A DNA stretch of 31,452 nucleotides from Planctomycetota bacterium (GTDB taxonomy: Bacteria; Planctomycetota; Planctomycetia; Pirellulales; Pirellulaceae). The notes beneath the pieces were generated by a model, which had not been told where the DNA came from, made no database searches, and saw only the letters and a list, made by a program, of their open reading frames with translations. Position 1 is the stretch's first letter, and each line of letters opens with the position of its first letter. The translations under genes and the position numbers were made by a program. Where the stretch lies: NCBI GenBank assembly GCA_029259935.1, contig JAJDEH010000359.1, forward strand, positions 1 to 31,452, in the 5' to 3' direction. Of this stretch, positions 5,791-12,462 are shown piece by piece.

Positions 5791-6406
5791 ATGCCGCGTG
5801 GAATGGCTGGATATCGAGTTTTGAAAATTAGGGCGAGAGCGCGAAATTGCTGAATCTGAAAAACTGCCGACGGTCGCGGCGCTGGCGAATTTTTGTGGTG
5901 TCGGCGAGTCGACCATCTACAAGTGGCGGAGAAAATTCGACGACTTTCCTGACTCAGGCGCAGACGGCTGGGATTCGGATGGGGTTCAAAATTTCTGCCG
6001 CCGCAATCAGTTGGGCCAATTTCGCGAAAGCGATGAAGACGGCGCGGGTTCGATGGGTTCGCTTCGTGCGGAGTTGCTGCAAGAAAAAATTGAGCGTGAG
6101 CGGCTCGCTAAGGAAACCCAAGCGATCGAGCTGGCCAAGAAAAAAGGGGAGATCCTATTGGCGGACGATGTCGCGAGGTTTCATTTGCAGCTTGCCGCCA
6201 CGCTCGTCACTACTCTCGAAACCTTTCCGGAATTGCTCGACCGCGAACTGCCGGAAAAGCCGCCGGCAGAAAAAGATTGGAGCGAAATCCGCGCGCGGGC
6301 CTTAGCCAGCGCCGATCGAATTGTCCGCGACTGCATGGCCCTCGCTCAAGAATTCACCCACGACGGGAAGGAAAAGGATGCTAGTCCTATCGAGAAAGAA
6401 GAATGA
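5791..6406 (+). CDS. Terminase small subunit, Nu1-like, frame disrupted near the start
   Basis: DNA-packaging recognition subunit that binds the packaging site and brings it to TerL. A helix-turn-helix reads VAALANFCGVGESTIYKW, as in Nu1/gp1-type proteins. A long charged helix follows (LLQEKIERERLAKETQAIELAKKKGE), then a C-terminal domain (DDVARFHLQLAATLVTTLETF). The helix-turn-helix lies in a frame that opens only at 5825 and has no ATG, GTG or TTG before 6011. In the preceding frame, ATG 5791 has a good AAGGA site and reads MPRGMAGYRVLK. Skipping one base in the A-run at 5824-5827 joins the two. This may be a sequence error, a mutation, a programmed +1 shift, or use of a rare start such as ATT 5846. 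It sits directly upstream of csrA and terL. Confidence 0.65.
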
Positions 6407-6551
6407 ACAGATCGTCATCAACGACGACATCGTGATCACGCTAGTTGAGATTCGCGGCGACAAAGTCCGGCTAGGGATCGACGCGCCCAAGGATATTCCC
6501 GTTCATCGGAAAGAAGTCTACGACGCGATCAAAGAGCAAGCGAACCTATGA
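6378..6551 (+). CDS. csrA: CsrA/RsmA RNA-binding translational regulator
   Basis: A 57-residue protein of full CsrA length. CsrA dimers bind GGA motifs in RNA leaders, usually over the Shine-Dalgarno sequence, and block or alter translation. The start MLVLSRKKNE and the RNA-contact residues L4, R6 and R44 (in PVHRKEVY) are at their usual positions, and the five strands plus C-terminal helix are intact. The gene overlaps the end of the small terminase gene by 29 bases, and its own stop overlaps the next start as ATGA. Sitting between the two terminase genes, it is likely made late with packaging proteins. Targets could be host mRNAs or this phage's own GGGAG leaders; both are inference. Confidence 0.92.
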   Translation: MLVLSRKKNEQIVINDDIVITLVEIRGDKVRLGIDAPKDIPVHRKEVYDAIKEQANL

Positions 6552-6640
6552 CCGTCTTTCAGTACTTCATCACTGTTCAAGCGACCGCCGGCCTGATCGT
6601 GGTCGCCATCGGTTTGATGCTCGGCCGAAAGGGAAGTTAG
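6548..6640 (+). CDS. 30-residue membrane peptide
   Basis: A tiny open frame starting MTVFQYFITVQATAG, with one hydrophobic helix (about residues 10-25) and a basic end. It starts within an ATGA overlap with csrA (6548-6551) and ends eight bases before the terL start. It is shorter than usual gene-calling limits. Tight packing supports translation; function is unknown. Small single-helix peptides in late operons can be holin-like or membrane anchors. Confidence 0.45.
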   Translation: MTVFQYFITVQATAGLIVVAIGLMLGRKGS

Positions 6641-6647
6641 ACCAAAC

Positions 6648-8771
6648 GTGGTAGACCTTTCCGAAACCATCACGAAAGCCGCCGGCGATAACTTCGCCAG
6701 GCTGCGCGGCCGATTGGCCAATGAATGGCGACCGGTCGATCCGCCGCCCATCTGCGATTGGCTCGAAGAGAACTTGCGCTTCGGGCCCGGCGATCGCGGC
6801 GTCCGTCTCGAATCGCGTGTTGGCCCCTTCACGTTTGCCGACTCCCCTTGGTGGCGGTTTCCTTTACGGTGTGCGGTCCACCCGCGGTGCCGATCGCTGG
6901 CCATGCCGGCGGCGACGCAAGTTCACAAGACCGTTTCGCTGTTGTTCGGCGTGGCCCTCTACTTGGCCGAGTTCCGCCCGGGCCCCGGCATGTTCGTGGT
7001 TCCTGACGAGTTGGAGGCCAAGAAGGTCCGCGATCGAATCTACTTGATCGTGCAAGAGTCGCGCAAGTTCAAGAAGTTCCGCCGCCTCACCTGCCCGCGC
7101 GAGCATAAGTGGAACTTGCAAGAGATCGACCTCGGCTCGATGGCCATTCACCTGGCGTGGGCAGGCAGCCGACAACGGACACGCGGCAAGCCCTGCTACT
7201 ACGTGTGGTTTACCGAGCTGGACGTCTACCGCGCTTCGGACCCCAAAGCGGGCGATCCGGTCGAGGCCGGCAAGCAACGCACCAAGGACGTCTTCGCCTA
7301 CAAGCACTTCTTCGAGTCGTCCCCCAGCGAATGGCCGTCGACCGTCTGCGACGAAGAGTCCTTGCAGGATGCCCGCTGGCGTTGGCACTTCGAATGCCCG
7401 CATTGCCGCCGCAAGCAAGAGGCCCGCTTCTTCCAGCACAAACAAGGTCCCTTCGCCGGCCGCGGCGGAATCGAACTCACGCGCAAAGCCATGAACATAA
7501 TCGGCGGCGACGGTGCCGAGCTGATGGAGCCCGCGCAAGCTCGCCAGCACGCCTACTATGTTTGTGAATCCGGATGCAAGATCACCGATCCGCAAAAGCA
7601 GTTCGTGATCGAAGGCGGAGACTGGTATCCGTTCGGCTTCGATCCGGACAAGGACCCCGAGCCGATCCGCGAGCCCTCGGAAAGGGTCGGCTTTCATTTG
7701 TGGGGAATCCATTCGCCCTCGGAGACGTTCGGAACGCTGGCCGAAGACTACTTGCGGCACGTCAAGAAGGGCATCAAGCGCGACTTCTACGGCAACCGAT
7801 TGGCGCTCAGCTACCGGCCCCAAACCCGCGTGCCCAATTGGAAGACGCTCGGCGAACGAGCCGCCGGCAAGAATTTGCGCGGCACCGTTCCCGATTGGGT
7901 CTGGTTTCTCACGTCGGGCATCGACAAGCAGGGAGACGCCAACGGGTCGCGCTATACGGTTCGCGGTTGGGCACCCGGCAAAACAAGCTGCCACATCGAT
8001 TGGGGCTGGATCACCCGTTATCCGGAACTCGAAAAGAACGGCATCCATAGCGATCTGCTGGAAGTCGAAAACCAAGTCTTACGCCGCCGCTTCGCAATCG
8101 TCGACGAAGACGGCCGCCCCGCGACCAACCCGCTCGGCAAGAGCGACCTGGCGGTCCGTTTGGGCAACATCGACACCAACCACCTGCCGATGCAAATCCA
8201 CCGTTGGATGCGGACGCTGCCCGAAGAATGGGTCGATCGATTCCTGGCCGGCATGAACGACTTGGAACACCTGCTACCCGGCCGCGTCCGCAACATTCGC
8301 GGCGACCACAAGGTCAGCCCCGACGTCCGCTTCCGTCACAGCCTGGTGGAAAACAACAGCCGCGGCGAGCAGTACGAAGGCGGTCTGCACTTGTGGGGCG
8401 TTTGCGTCTATCCCTTCTACAGCGATCTGACCGACTGCCTGGCCGGCCATCCCGGCGGCCTCGGATCCTGGTGGCTGACGGCCGACGTGTTGGCCAAGGG
8501 GCGCGAGTACTTGGAACAAGTGACCAACTTCGCCTACCGCGTCGAGTACGATCCGAAGAAGGGCAAACGCGGCGTGTGGGCACCCAAGAACGGCCGCATC
8601 CCGGTCGACTATTGGGACTGCGAGATCTACGCCACGGCGGCCGCCGAAATGGTCGTCGGCGACATCGGCTGGAACGAACACGATTGGAACCAATGGCTGC
8701 AAGGCAAAACCCAAGCCAGCCCACCTCGCATCGAAACCACCAAACCACCAACCGACATTGGAGCCAGGTAA
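6648..8771 (+). CDS. Terminase large subunit, GpA family
   Basis: A 707-residue DNA-packaging motor ATPase and nuclease, near the length of lambda GpA. Family marks include VGPFTFADSPWW (about 58-69), a deviant Walker A at AATQVHKTVS (about 88-97), Walker B YYVWFTELD (about 184-192) and the coupling motif FESSPS (about 222-227). There is a zinc knuckle with C250-x2-C253 and C306-x3-C310, and the start of the nuclease domain is at TSGIDKQGD (about 421-429), equivalent to the family's VDxQ motif. The start is GTG at 6648, eight bases after the membrane peptide. The Walker A lacks the classical GKT, but family members vary there. It cuts concatemeric DNA with the small subunit and pumps it through the portal. 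Confidence 0.92.
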   Translation: MVDLSETITKAAGDNFARLRGRLANEWRPVDPPPICDWLEENLRFGPGDRGVRLESRVGPFTFADSPWWRFPLRCAVHPRCRSLAMPAATQVHKTVSLLFGVALYLAEFRPGPGMFVVPDELEAKKVRDRIYLIVQESRKFKKFRRLTCPREHKWNLQEIDLGSMAIHLAWAGSRQRTRGKPCYYVWFTELDVYRASDPKAGDPVEAGKQRTKDVFAYKHFFESSPSEWPSTVCDEESLQDARWRWHFECPHCRRKQEARFFQHKQGPFAGRGGIELTRKAMNIIGGDGAELMEPAQARQHAYYVCESGCKITDPQKQFVIEGGDWYPFGFDPDKDPEPIREPSERVGFHLWGIHSPSETFGTLAEDYLRHVKKGIKRDFYGNRLALSYRPQTRVPNWKTLGERAAGKNLRGTVPDWVWFLTSGIDKQGDANGSRYTVRGWAPGKTSCHIDWGWITRYPELEKNGIHSDLLEVENQVLRRRFAIVDEDGRPATNPLGKSDLAVRLGNIDTNHLPMQIHRWMRTLPEEWVDRFLAGMNDLEHLLPGRVRNIRGDHKVSPDVRFRHSLVENNSRGEQYEGGLHLWGVCVYPFYSDLTDCLAGHPGGLGSWWLTADVLAKGREYLEQVTNFAYRVEYDPKKGKRGVWAPKNGRIPVDYWDCEIYATAAAEMVVGDIGWNEHDWNQWLQGKTQASPPRIETTKPPTDIGAR

Positions 8772-9034
8772 TGTTCTCCGCTCCGTTTGGCAAACTCTAT
8801 CAGTTCGATGATGACGGAAACTCGGAACTCGTTGGTGTGGTCCGCGAAACCCCGGCACTTCCGTCAGGATGCGCTACATCGACAAGACCAAAATCGGGCG
8901 CTAGTCGCAAGCCGATTTGCTCCGAGTGGTCGTTCGAATGGTCGTTTATCAACTGCTTCGACTTATGGTTCGAACAGACTTGGAGAAGGAACGAGAAGCA
9001 AGCCCAACGCGAAATACGAGAATCCAAATCATGA
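8771..9034 (+). CDS. Unknown small protein after terL
   Basis: An 87-residue frame that begins in a TAATG overlap with the terL stop and ends in an ATGA overlap with the next gene, so position supports translation. The N-terminus (MFSAPFGKLYQFDDDGNSELVG) looks protein-like. The middle (residues 30-50) has poor codon use for this genome, and a 12-base near-duplication gives EWSFEWSFI. A past frameshift or a decaying gene is possible. No family was recognised. Confidence 0.4.
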   Translation: MFSAPFGKLYQFDDDGNSELVGVVRETPALPSGCATSTRPKSGASRKPICSEWSFEWSFINCFDLWFEQTWRRNEKQAQREIRESKS

Positions 9035-9291
9035 GCGAGAATCCGCTTACCCCGGGCTTCAGTGGAGTCTCCGAGGAGGACGACTTTCACTATCTGATTT
9101 CGAGAGACGACGGCGATCCCGACACTGTCCGGCTGATACTTATCGTTGGTAGAGAGTTGCGACGGTCCACGTCCAACTTCCAATTGACCAGACGCGACCT
9201 GCGCGGTCTGCGGAAATGTATCGATGACATTTTGAACGACCGCGACGGAGACGGAATCCATCCAGACGATGTCGATGCCAATGACTCCTGA
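9031..9291 (+). CDS. Unknown small acidic protein
   Basis: An 86-residue protein starting MSENPLTPGFSG. A strand-like centre (DPDTVRLILIVGRELR) is followed by a helix (RRDLRGLRKCIDDILN) and an Asp-rich end (DRDGDGIHPDDVDAND) with the look of a calcium-binding loop, though no full EF-hand is visible. The start at 9031 was chosen because it overlaps the preceding stop as ATGA; the frame extends further upstream without a ribosome site. It overlaps the next small frame by 23 bases. Confidence 0.55.
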   Translation: MSENPLTPGFSGVSEEDDFHYLISRDDGDPDTVRLILIVGRELRRSTSNFQLTRRDLRGLRKCIDDILNDRDGDGIHPDDVDANDS

Positions 9292-9397
9292 AGAGTTACA
9301 AGCTCTAGCGCGAAAGCTGGGCGTTGAGATGGATCACGAATCAGCGAGGCGGTGTCTCGATCGCCTCGGTTCGTCGCCGCGAAGAAAGAGGATCTGA
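9269..9397 (+). CDS. Short helical basic protein
   Basis: A 42-residue frame (MSMPMTPEELQALARKLG...). It has three in-frame ATGs at 9269, 9275 and 9281. The sequence looks like a short amphipathic helix pair (TPEELQALARKLG, ESARRCLDRLG) with a very basic end (PRRKRI). It is too short for most cut-offs; overlapping position and sensible composition are the support. Confidence 0.4.
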   Translation: MSMPMTPEELQALARKLGVEMDHESARRCLDRLGSSPRRKRI

Positions 9398-9448
9398 GTT
9401 CCCCGCAACGGAAGCACCGTGTGTAGCGTTCCCCAGAAAGAAAGTTCC

Positions 9449-9949
9449 ATGACCAATCAGGCCAACCAGGCAATGGGGTTCGACCCCGACGACGATCCGA
9501 AAGACAAACCCAAGGACGGCACGAAAGAAAAAGACGATCCCAGCCAGCAAGATCCAACGGGCGACACGCTGATAGGTCCAACGGCCGACACTGTCACAAG
9601 CAAAGCGGTGCCGAGCGACACGGACGGCACGCCGTATTGCCCGCGGCACTTCTGTCGCATGAAGCAATACAGCGGACCCAAGAAAGACCAGCCCGGAGCC
9701 CACTATCGTTGCCGCGTGCAAGGCTGTAAGGAAACCGGCAAGCGAGTCAGTCAGCGCGTCGAACGCGCGGTGCCGGTCGAGCCGACTTACTGCCAGCGAT
9801 GCCGTTGCAAGAAACCGTGCCAAGTCGACGACGAAGCGAGCGATGCAACCAAGGTGATCCTAGTTTGCGTCGACTGCGGCAGCCGTCTCTTACCCAAGCC
9901 CACACCGGCGCTGCTGGAAGCTCGGCTTAACCAAACCGGAAAACTGTAG
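9449..9949 (+). CDS. Zinc-ribbon-like protein with acidic N-terminus
   Basis: A 166-residue protein. Residues about 1-60 are disordered and acidic/lysine-rich (DPDDDPKDKPKDG). The rest holds cysteines in pairs that look like two zinc-binding ribbons: one with YCPRHFCRMKQYSG and YRCRVQGCKETG, and one with YCQRCRCKKPC and CVDCGSRLL. A nucleic-acid or protein-binding role is plausible. The start at 9449 (MTNQANQAMG) was preferred to an upstream GTG at 9419. It is part of the accessory DNA between terL and portal and was not recognised as any named phage protein. Confidence 0.6.
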   Translation: MTNQANQAMGFDPDDDPKDKPKDGTKEKDDPSQQDPTGDTLIGPTADTVTSKAVPSDTDGTPYCPRHFCRMKQYSGPKKDQPGAHYRCRVQGCKETGKRVSQRVERAVPVEPTYCQRCRCKKPCQVDDEASDATKVILVCVDCGSRLLPKPTPALLEARLNQTGKL

Positions 9950-9991
9950 GCCAATTCTTTTTCACACCCCCACTCTTCAAGGGAGAAAACC

Positions 9992-10246
9992 ATGTTTGTT
10001 ATCGTCAGTAAGCAAGAGATGCCCGCAGTGATCGCCGGCGTTTGCCACACTCGCGAAGGTGTCGATTGGTGGCTCGCGAATAAAACCACCGAGCCTCATC
10101 GGTATTGTGTCGTGGAAGCTGAACTCCTTGATCTTGACGAATCGTTCCCCGAAACGGCTAACCCGGCCGTCGGGAATGAAGAACCCGCCGACGAGGCACA
10201 AGACGAACCGAAAACCAACGGCGTCGACGAACCTCCCGCCCCATGA
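9992..10246 (+). CDS. Unknown small protein with acidic tail
   Basis: An 84-residue protein with a folded-looking N-terminal half (FVIVSKQEMPAVIAGVCHTREGVDWWL, YCVVEAELLDLD) and a Glu/Asp/Pro-rich disordered tail. The start has a strong site, AAGGGAGAAAACC before ATG, whose GGGAGAAA core resembles the repeated start blocks of the early cluster. It is the last rightward gene before the leftward moron starting at 10290. No family was recognised. Confidence 0.6.
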   Translation: MFVIVSKQEMPAVIAGVCHTREGVDWWLANKTTEPHRYCVVEAELLDLDESFPETANPAVGNEEPADEAQDEPKTNGVDEPPAP

Positions 10247-10289
10247 TCGTGGTGTTGCTCTGGCTGTCGACGTCGTGGGGCTGGCGTGG

Positions 10290-10391
10290 TCATCTTCCAA
10301 GACGGCTTCTAATAACCAGCACGAGTACGACCGTCATGGCAACCAGCAGCAGCGCGGGAATGATCATCTCCCAGTAACCGAGTCCGAACAT
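10290..10391 (-). CDS. 33-residue membrane peptide
   Basis: A tiny frame starting MFGLGYWEM, with a single strong membrane helix (IIPALLLVAMTVVLVLVI) and a basic end (RSRLGR). GGGTGAAAATC precedes the ATG. The frame stays open upstream to 10559 but without helix or ribosome support. It is last in the leftward moron, 41 bases after the 10433 gene. Positive residues at the C-terminal end suggest N-out topology. Role unknown; membrane exclusion peptides of this size are common in morons. Confidence 0.45.
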   Translation of the reverse strand: MFGLGYWEMIIPALLLVAMTVVLVLVIRSRLGR

Positions 10392-10432
10392 GATTTTCAC
10401 CCAATCTGAGCCTAGGCAACCGAGGCGCACAA

Positions 10433-10939
10433 TCACCTGAGATGTGAGAGCGCTTTGAAAATGAAATGTGTGATCGGACTCAACGCTCCCGAAACAATAC
10501 TTTGGCCAATAAGCAGCAACGATTTCCAATGAAACGCGAGCATCACCTTTCGTGGGCAACGTCCCGCCGCCAGTGCGGTAAGTGATTCACGCTTCAAATC
10601 CTCATAGGCAGGGTCAAATCCATTCTTCTTCGCAAAAGCGGGAAGCAGCCTCACCAACCATTCTACAAGCTCAGAGTGGATGTGCGGACCTGGTTGGCCA
10701 TGGACAACCGTCCCTTCGTGATCCGCTCGACGAGACCCTTGCCCGCAATATCGTTTCATTTCGCGTTCAACCATAATCGCTTTTGCAAATTCGCCGTTTT
10801 GGTAATGGTGGATCATTCGCAGGTGGAACTTCTCGATCATTTGTAAACTCGGATCGTAGCGTTGAACGATCCGCTTGTATTCGTCAGAGTCCGTCACCGA
10901 AGTGAATTTCACGCGCGAGTCCGATCCACTATCTGACAT
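10433..10939 (-). CDS. Moron protein, FDPAYED paralogue A
   Basis: A 168-residue protein of unknown function. Its C-terminal half (LVEWLVRLLPAF, NGFDPAYEDLKRESL, FHWKSLLLIG) is clearly related to that of the 11325 gene (LVARALPPG, NGFDPAYEDHKREHL, FHWNAALMVL). The last 35 residues are hydrophobic/amphipathic and could touch the membrane. The N-terminus is charged and helical (QMIEKFHLRMIHHYQNGEFAKAI begins near residue 33). It is transcribed against the late genes with a PadR-like regulator between the two paralogues. GC is lower than in the structural genes (28 of 60 bases in 10801-10860), in line with separate origin. Confidence 0.6.
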   Translation of the reverse strand: MSDSGSDSRVKFTSVTDSDEYKRIVQRYDPSLQMIEKFHLRMIHHYQNGEFAKAIMVEREMKRYCGQGSRRADHEGTVVHGQPGPHIHSELVEWLVRLLPAFAKKNGFDPAYEDLKRESLTALAAGRCPRKVMLAFHWKSLLLIGQSIVSGALSPITHFIFKALSHLR

Positions 10940-10969
10940 AATGTCGCAAACCTCTCAGAGACAGGACTC

Positions 10970-11281
10970 TTAACCTTCAATTCCCAGATTCGGCAATCGA
11001 CGTGCAACGAAACGTCCGTAATCCGCAACAGCTCGCTTTCCCGCGCCGGTCAGTTCATACCGCCGCTCCCGGACTGTCTGCCCAGCGATCTCCACGCTCT
11101 TGTACTCACCGGTGACGTACTTCCCTTCCTCAAGCCGAGCCATGAGTTGGTAGAATGCTGGCCCGGACCTTCGAACGCCCTCCTTCTTTAGCGCAGCCCG
11201 CAATTCATGCCCCGCGCTCTCACCGGACATCAACTCGCTCAGGATGAAGAATTGCAATTCAGTAATAGATGGTAATCCCAT
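10970..11281 (-). CDS. PadR-like winged-helix regulator
   Basis: A 103-residue protein matching the N-terminal domain of PadR regulators: first helix ITELQFFILSELMSG, then HELRAALKK, recognition region RSGPAFYQLMARLEEGKYV, and the wing/strand stretch VRERRYELTGAGKRAVADY. It is close to the short PadR-s2 type without a long C-terminal helix domain. These proteins bind DNA as dimers, often to near-palindromes, and repress neighbouring genes in response to small molecules. Its place between two paralogous genes suggests it controls the moron. The 14-bp palindrome at 11981-11994 upstream of the first moron gene is a candidate operator; this is inference. Confidence 0.75.
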   Translation of the reverse strand: MGLPSITELQFFILSELMSGESAGHELRAALKKEGVRRSGPAFYQLMARLEEGKYVTGEYKSVEIAGQTVRERRYELTGAGKRAVADYGRFVARRLPNLGIEG

Positions 11282-11324
11282 TCGCGACCTCGCTCATTCG
11301 CATCCGTGACCATAGTGACTCGAC

Positions 11325-11942
11325 TCAAATAAACCAACTGAGAACACTTTGAACCCACATGAAAAGCTTCATAGCAACCCATGCCTGGGCGGCTTCCAGT
11401 ACCATCAATGCAGCGTTCCAGTGAAAGCACAGATTCAACCATCTTCGACTCCACGTTCCCGGAAACCGAGAATGATAGTCCATCAGGTGTTCGCGTTTGT
11501 GGTCCTCGTACGCCGGATCGAACCCGTTTCGCCGGCATCCCGGTGGTAATGCTCTGGCGACTAAGTCCCAGAACGAGTGCATTTTCCACTCTTGTCGCTC
11601 AGTTGACCTTCTTTCGCTCTGCACTCCCGCGATGTAACCGAAAGCAAGTGCAATATTCTCAGATGAGCAAGGCTTCGTTTGATACACGCCGCCTTGCGAT
11701 CCGGAGGTGGAAAAATAGATCTTCATGTATTCACGGTAAAACGTCACTTCAAGTTCGTGCATCTTTTCCACGGGTTCGTGAAAGTCAAAGAGTCGGAGGA
11801 CTTTATTCGCCGTCCGCGAAAATCCGCCCCCTTTCTGAGCTGCACTGAGAAACTCTGCGATTTGCATCTCCATCTTAAGCATCGTGGGCATCGCGATGGC
11901 TCCCATTTCAATGACATAATGCGATGTTAGGTAATGTAGCAT
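11325..11942 (-). CDS. Moron protein, FDPAYED paralogue B
   Basis: A 205-residue protein if it starts at MLHYLTSHYV (11942). An internal ATG at 11891 (MPTMLKMEMQ) has GGGAG eight bases upstream and may be the true start, giving 188 residues. The N-terminal part is helical (MQIAEFLSAAQKGG, VEKMHELEVTFYREYMKIYF). The C-terminal half shares NGFDPAYED-KRE-L and FHW motifs with the 10433 gene, and it ends in a hydrophobic helix (KLFMWVQSVLSWFI). The open frame extends to 12302 only by running through the 65-bp repeat and antisense to the holin-like gene, which I reject. Function unknown; phage exclusion or host takeover are typical moron roles. Confidence 0.6.
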   Translation of the reverse strand: MLHYLTSHYVIEMGAIAMPTMLKMEMQIAEFLSAAQKGGGFSRTANKVLRLFDFHEPVEKMHELEVTFYREYMKIYFSTSGSQGGVYQTKPCSSENIALAFGYIAGVQSERRSTERQEWKMHSFWDLVARALPPGCRRNGFDPAYEDHKREHLMDYHSRFPGTWSRRWLNLCFHWNAALMVLEAAQAWVAMKLFMWVQSVLSWFI

Positions 11943-11974
11943 TTCACAGACTCGAAGTCGAGAGTTTTTCTGAA

Positions 11975-12039
11975 ATTCCGTACCCAATTGGGTAAGCAGG
12001 CGGCTTAACCGGCAACTGGACACGTTCGTAGAGTTCAAA
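11975..12039 (+). repeat. 65-bp direct repeat, copy A, with 14-bp palindrome
   Basis: By eye, 57 of 65 bases match 15822-15886 in the same orientation. It begins ATTCC, contains the perfect palindrome TACCCAATTGGGTA (11981-11994), continues through GGCTTAAC, and ends with the fully conserved CTGGACACGTTCGTAGAG and TTCAAA. It lies between the first leftward moron and the rightward cassette starting at 12079. It could be a promoter/operator restoring rightward late transcription, a recombination site used in cassette gain, or both. Confidence 0.85.
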
Positions 12040-12078
12040 TGGTGTGGCGTCGATCGAATCCGATCGTGAGCCTCTGCC

Positions 12079-12363
12079 ATGTGGAAACGTTTTGTCGAGA
12101 CGGTGGCCTCCCTGTTAGAGAGGATGGCCGTCGCGATCCAGAAAGAGCCCGTCGTCACGTTCCAGGCGATCGCGGCTTTTGTCGAAATTCTCATCGCCGC
12201 GATCGTCGTCTTCGGTTTCGACGTCACTCCCGCACAGACGGCGGGAATCCTGACGACCATCGTCGGCAGCGGGCAACTGCTCGCCGCTCTGCTGGGGCGC
12301 ACCTACGTCACGCCGACGGCCAACCCCCGCGCCGATGACGGCCGAAAACTCAAACCGTGGTGA
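12079..12363 (+). CDS. Holin-like two-helix membrane protein
   Basis: A 94-residue protein starting MWKRFVETVASLLERM. Two membrane helices (about 25-47, VVTFQAIAAFVEILIAAIVV, and 53-73, AGILTTIVGSGQLLAALLG) are separated by a short FDVTPAQT loop. The end is a basic, Pro-rich tail with YVTP. The order 'VVTF..hydrophobic..G.D.TP.Q...I' is familiar from phage holin-like proteins encoded near lysis or structural genes. In this position it would make membrane pores for release of the downstream protease. The alternative is a structural anchor for the cassette's secreted proteins. It follows the 65-bp repeat by 39 bases and is the first gene of the cassette. Confidence 0.65.
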   Translation: MWKRFVETVASLLERMAVAIQKEPVVTFQAIAAFVEILIAAIVVFGFDVTPAQTAGILTTIVGSGQLLAALLGRTYVTPTANPRADDGRKLKPW

Positions 12364-12366
12364 ATC

Positions 12367-12462
12367 GTGAGAGCTTTCCTATTCGCCGCCGTCATTTCCT
12401 GGGCGGCTTATGAGTTCTTGGAGCTGGCGTTTTCGATTGGGAGATTCGCGTATAGATGGTAG
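12367..12462 (+). CDS. 31-residue membrane peptide
   Basis: A tiny GTG-initiated frame (MRAFLFAAVISWAAYEFLEL...) with one hydrophobic helix at residues 3-24 and a basic end. It begins three bases after the holin-like gene's stop, and its end overlaps the protease start by seven bases. No strong ribosome site is visible. Tight packing suggests it is real and coupled; it could be a second lysis peptide. Confidence 0.4.
   Translation: MRAFLFAAVISWAAYEFLELAFSIGRFAYRW

Noticed and set aside
6864..8075. 403-residue leftward open frame opposite terL
   Set aside because: Antisense shadow of the terminase gene in a GC-rich genome; no motif and no start signal.
10243..10377. 44-residue rightward frame overlapping the 9992 gene stop as ATGA
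   Set aside because: The overlap is suggestive, but the frame is antisense to the likely leftward membrane peptide and has poor composition after residue 20.
11943..12302. N-terminal extension of the leftward moron gene to 12302
   Set aside because: It would run antisense through the holin-like gene and through the 65-bp repeat, and the matching translation at 15796-16080 is explained by the DNA repeat, not by a shared protein.
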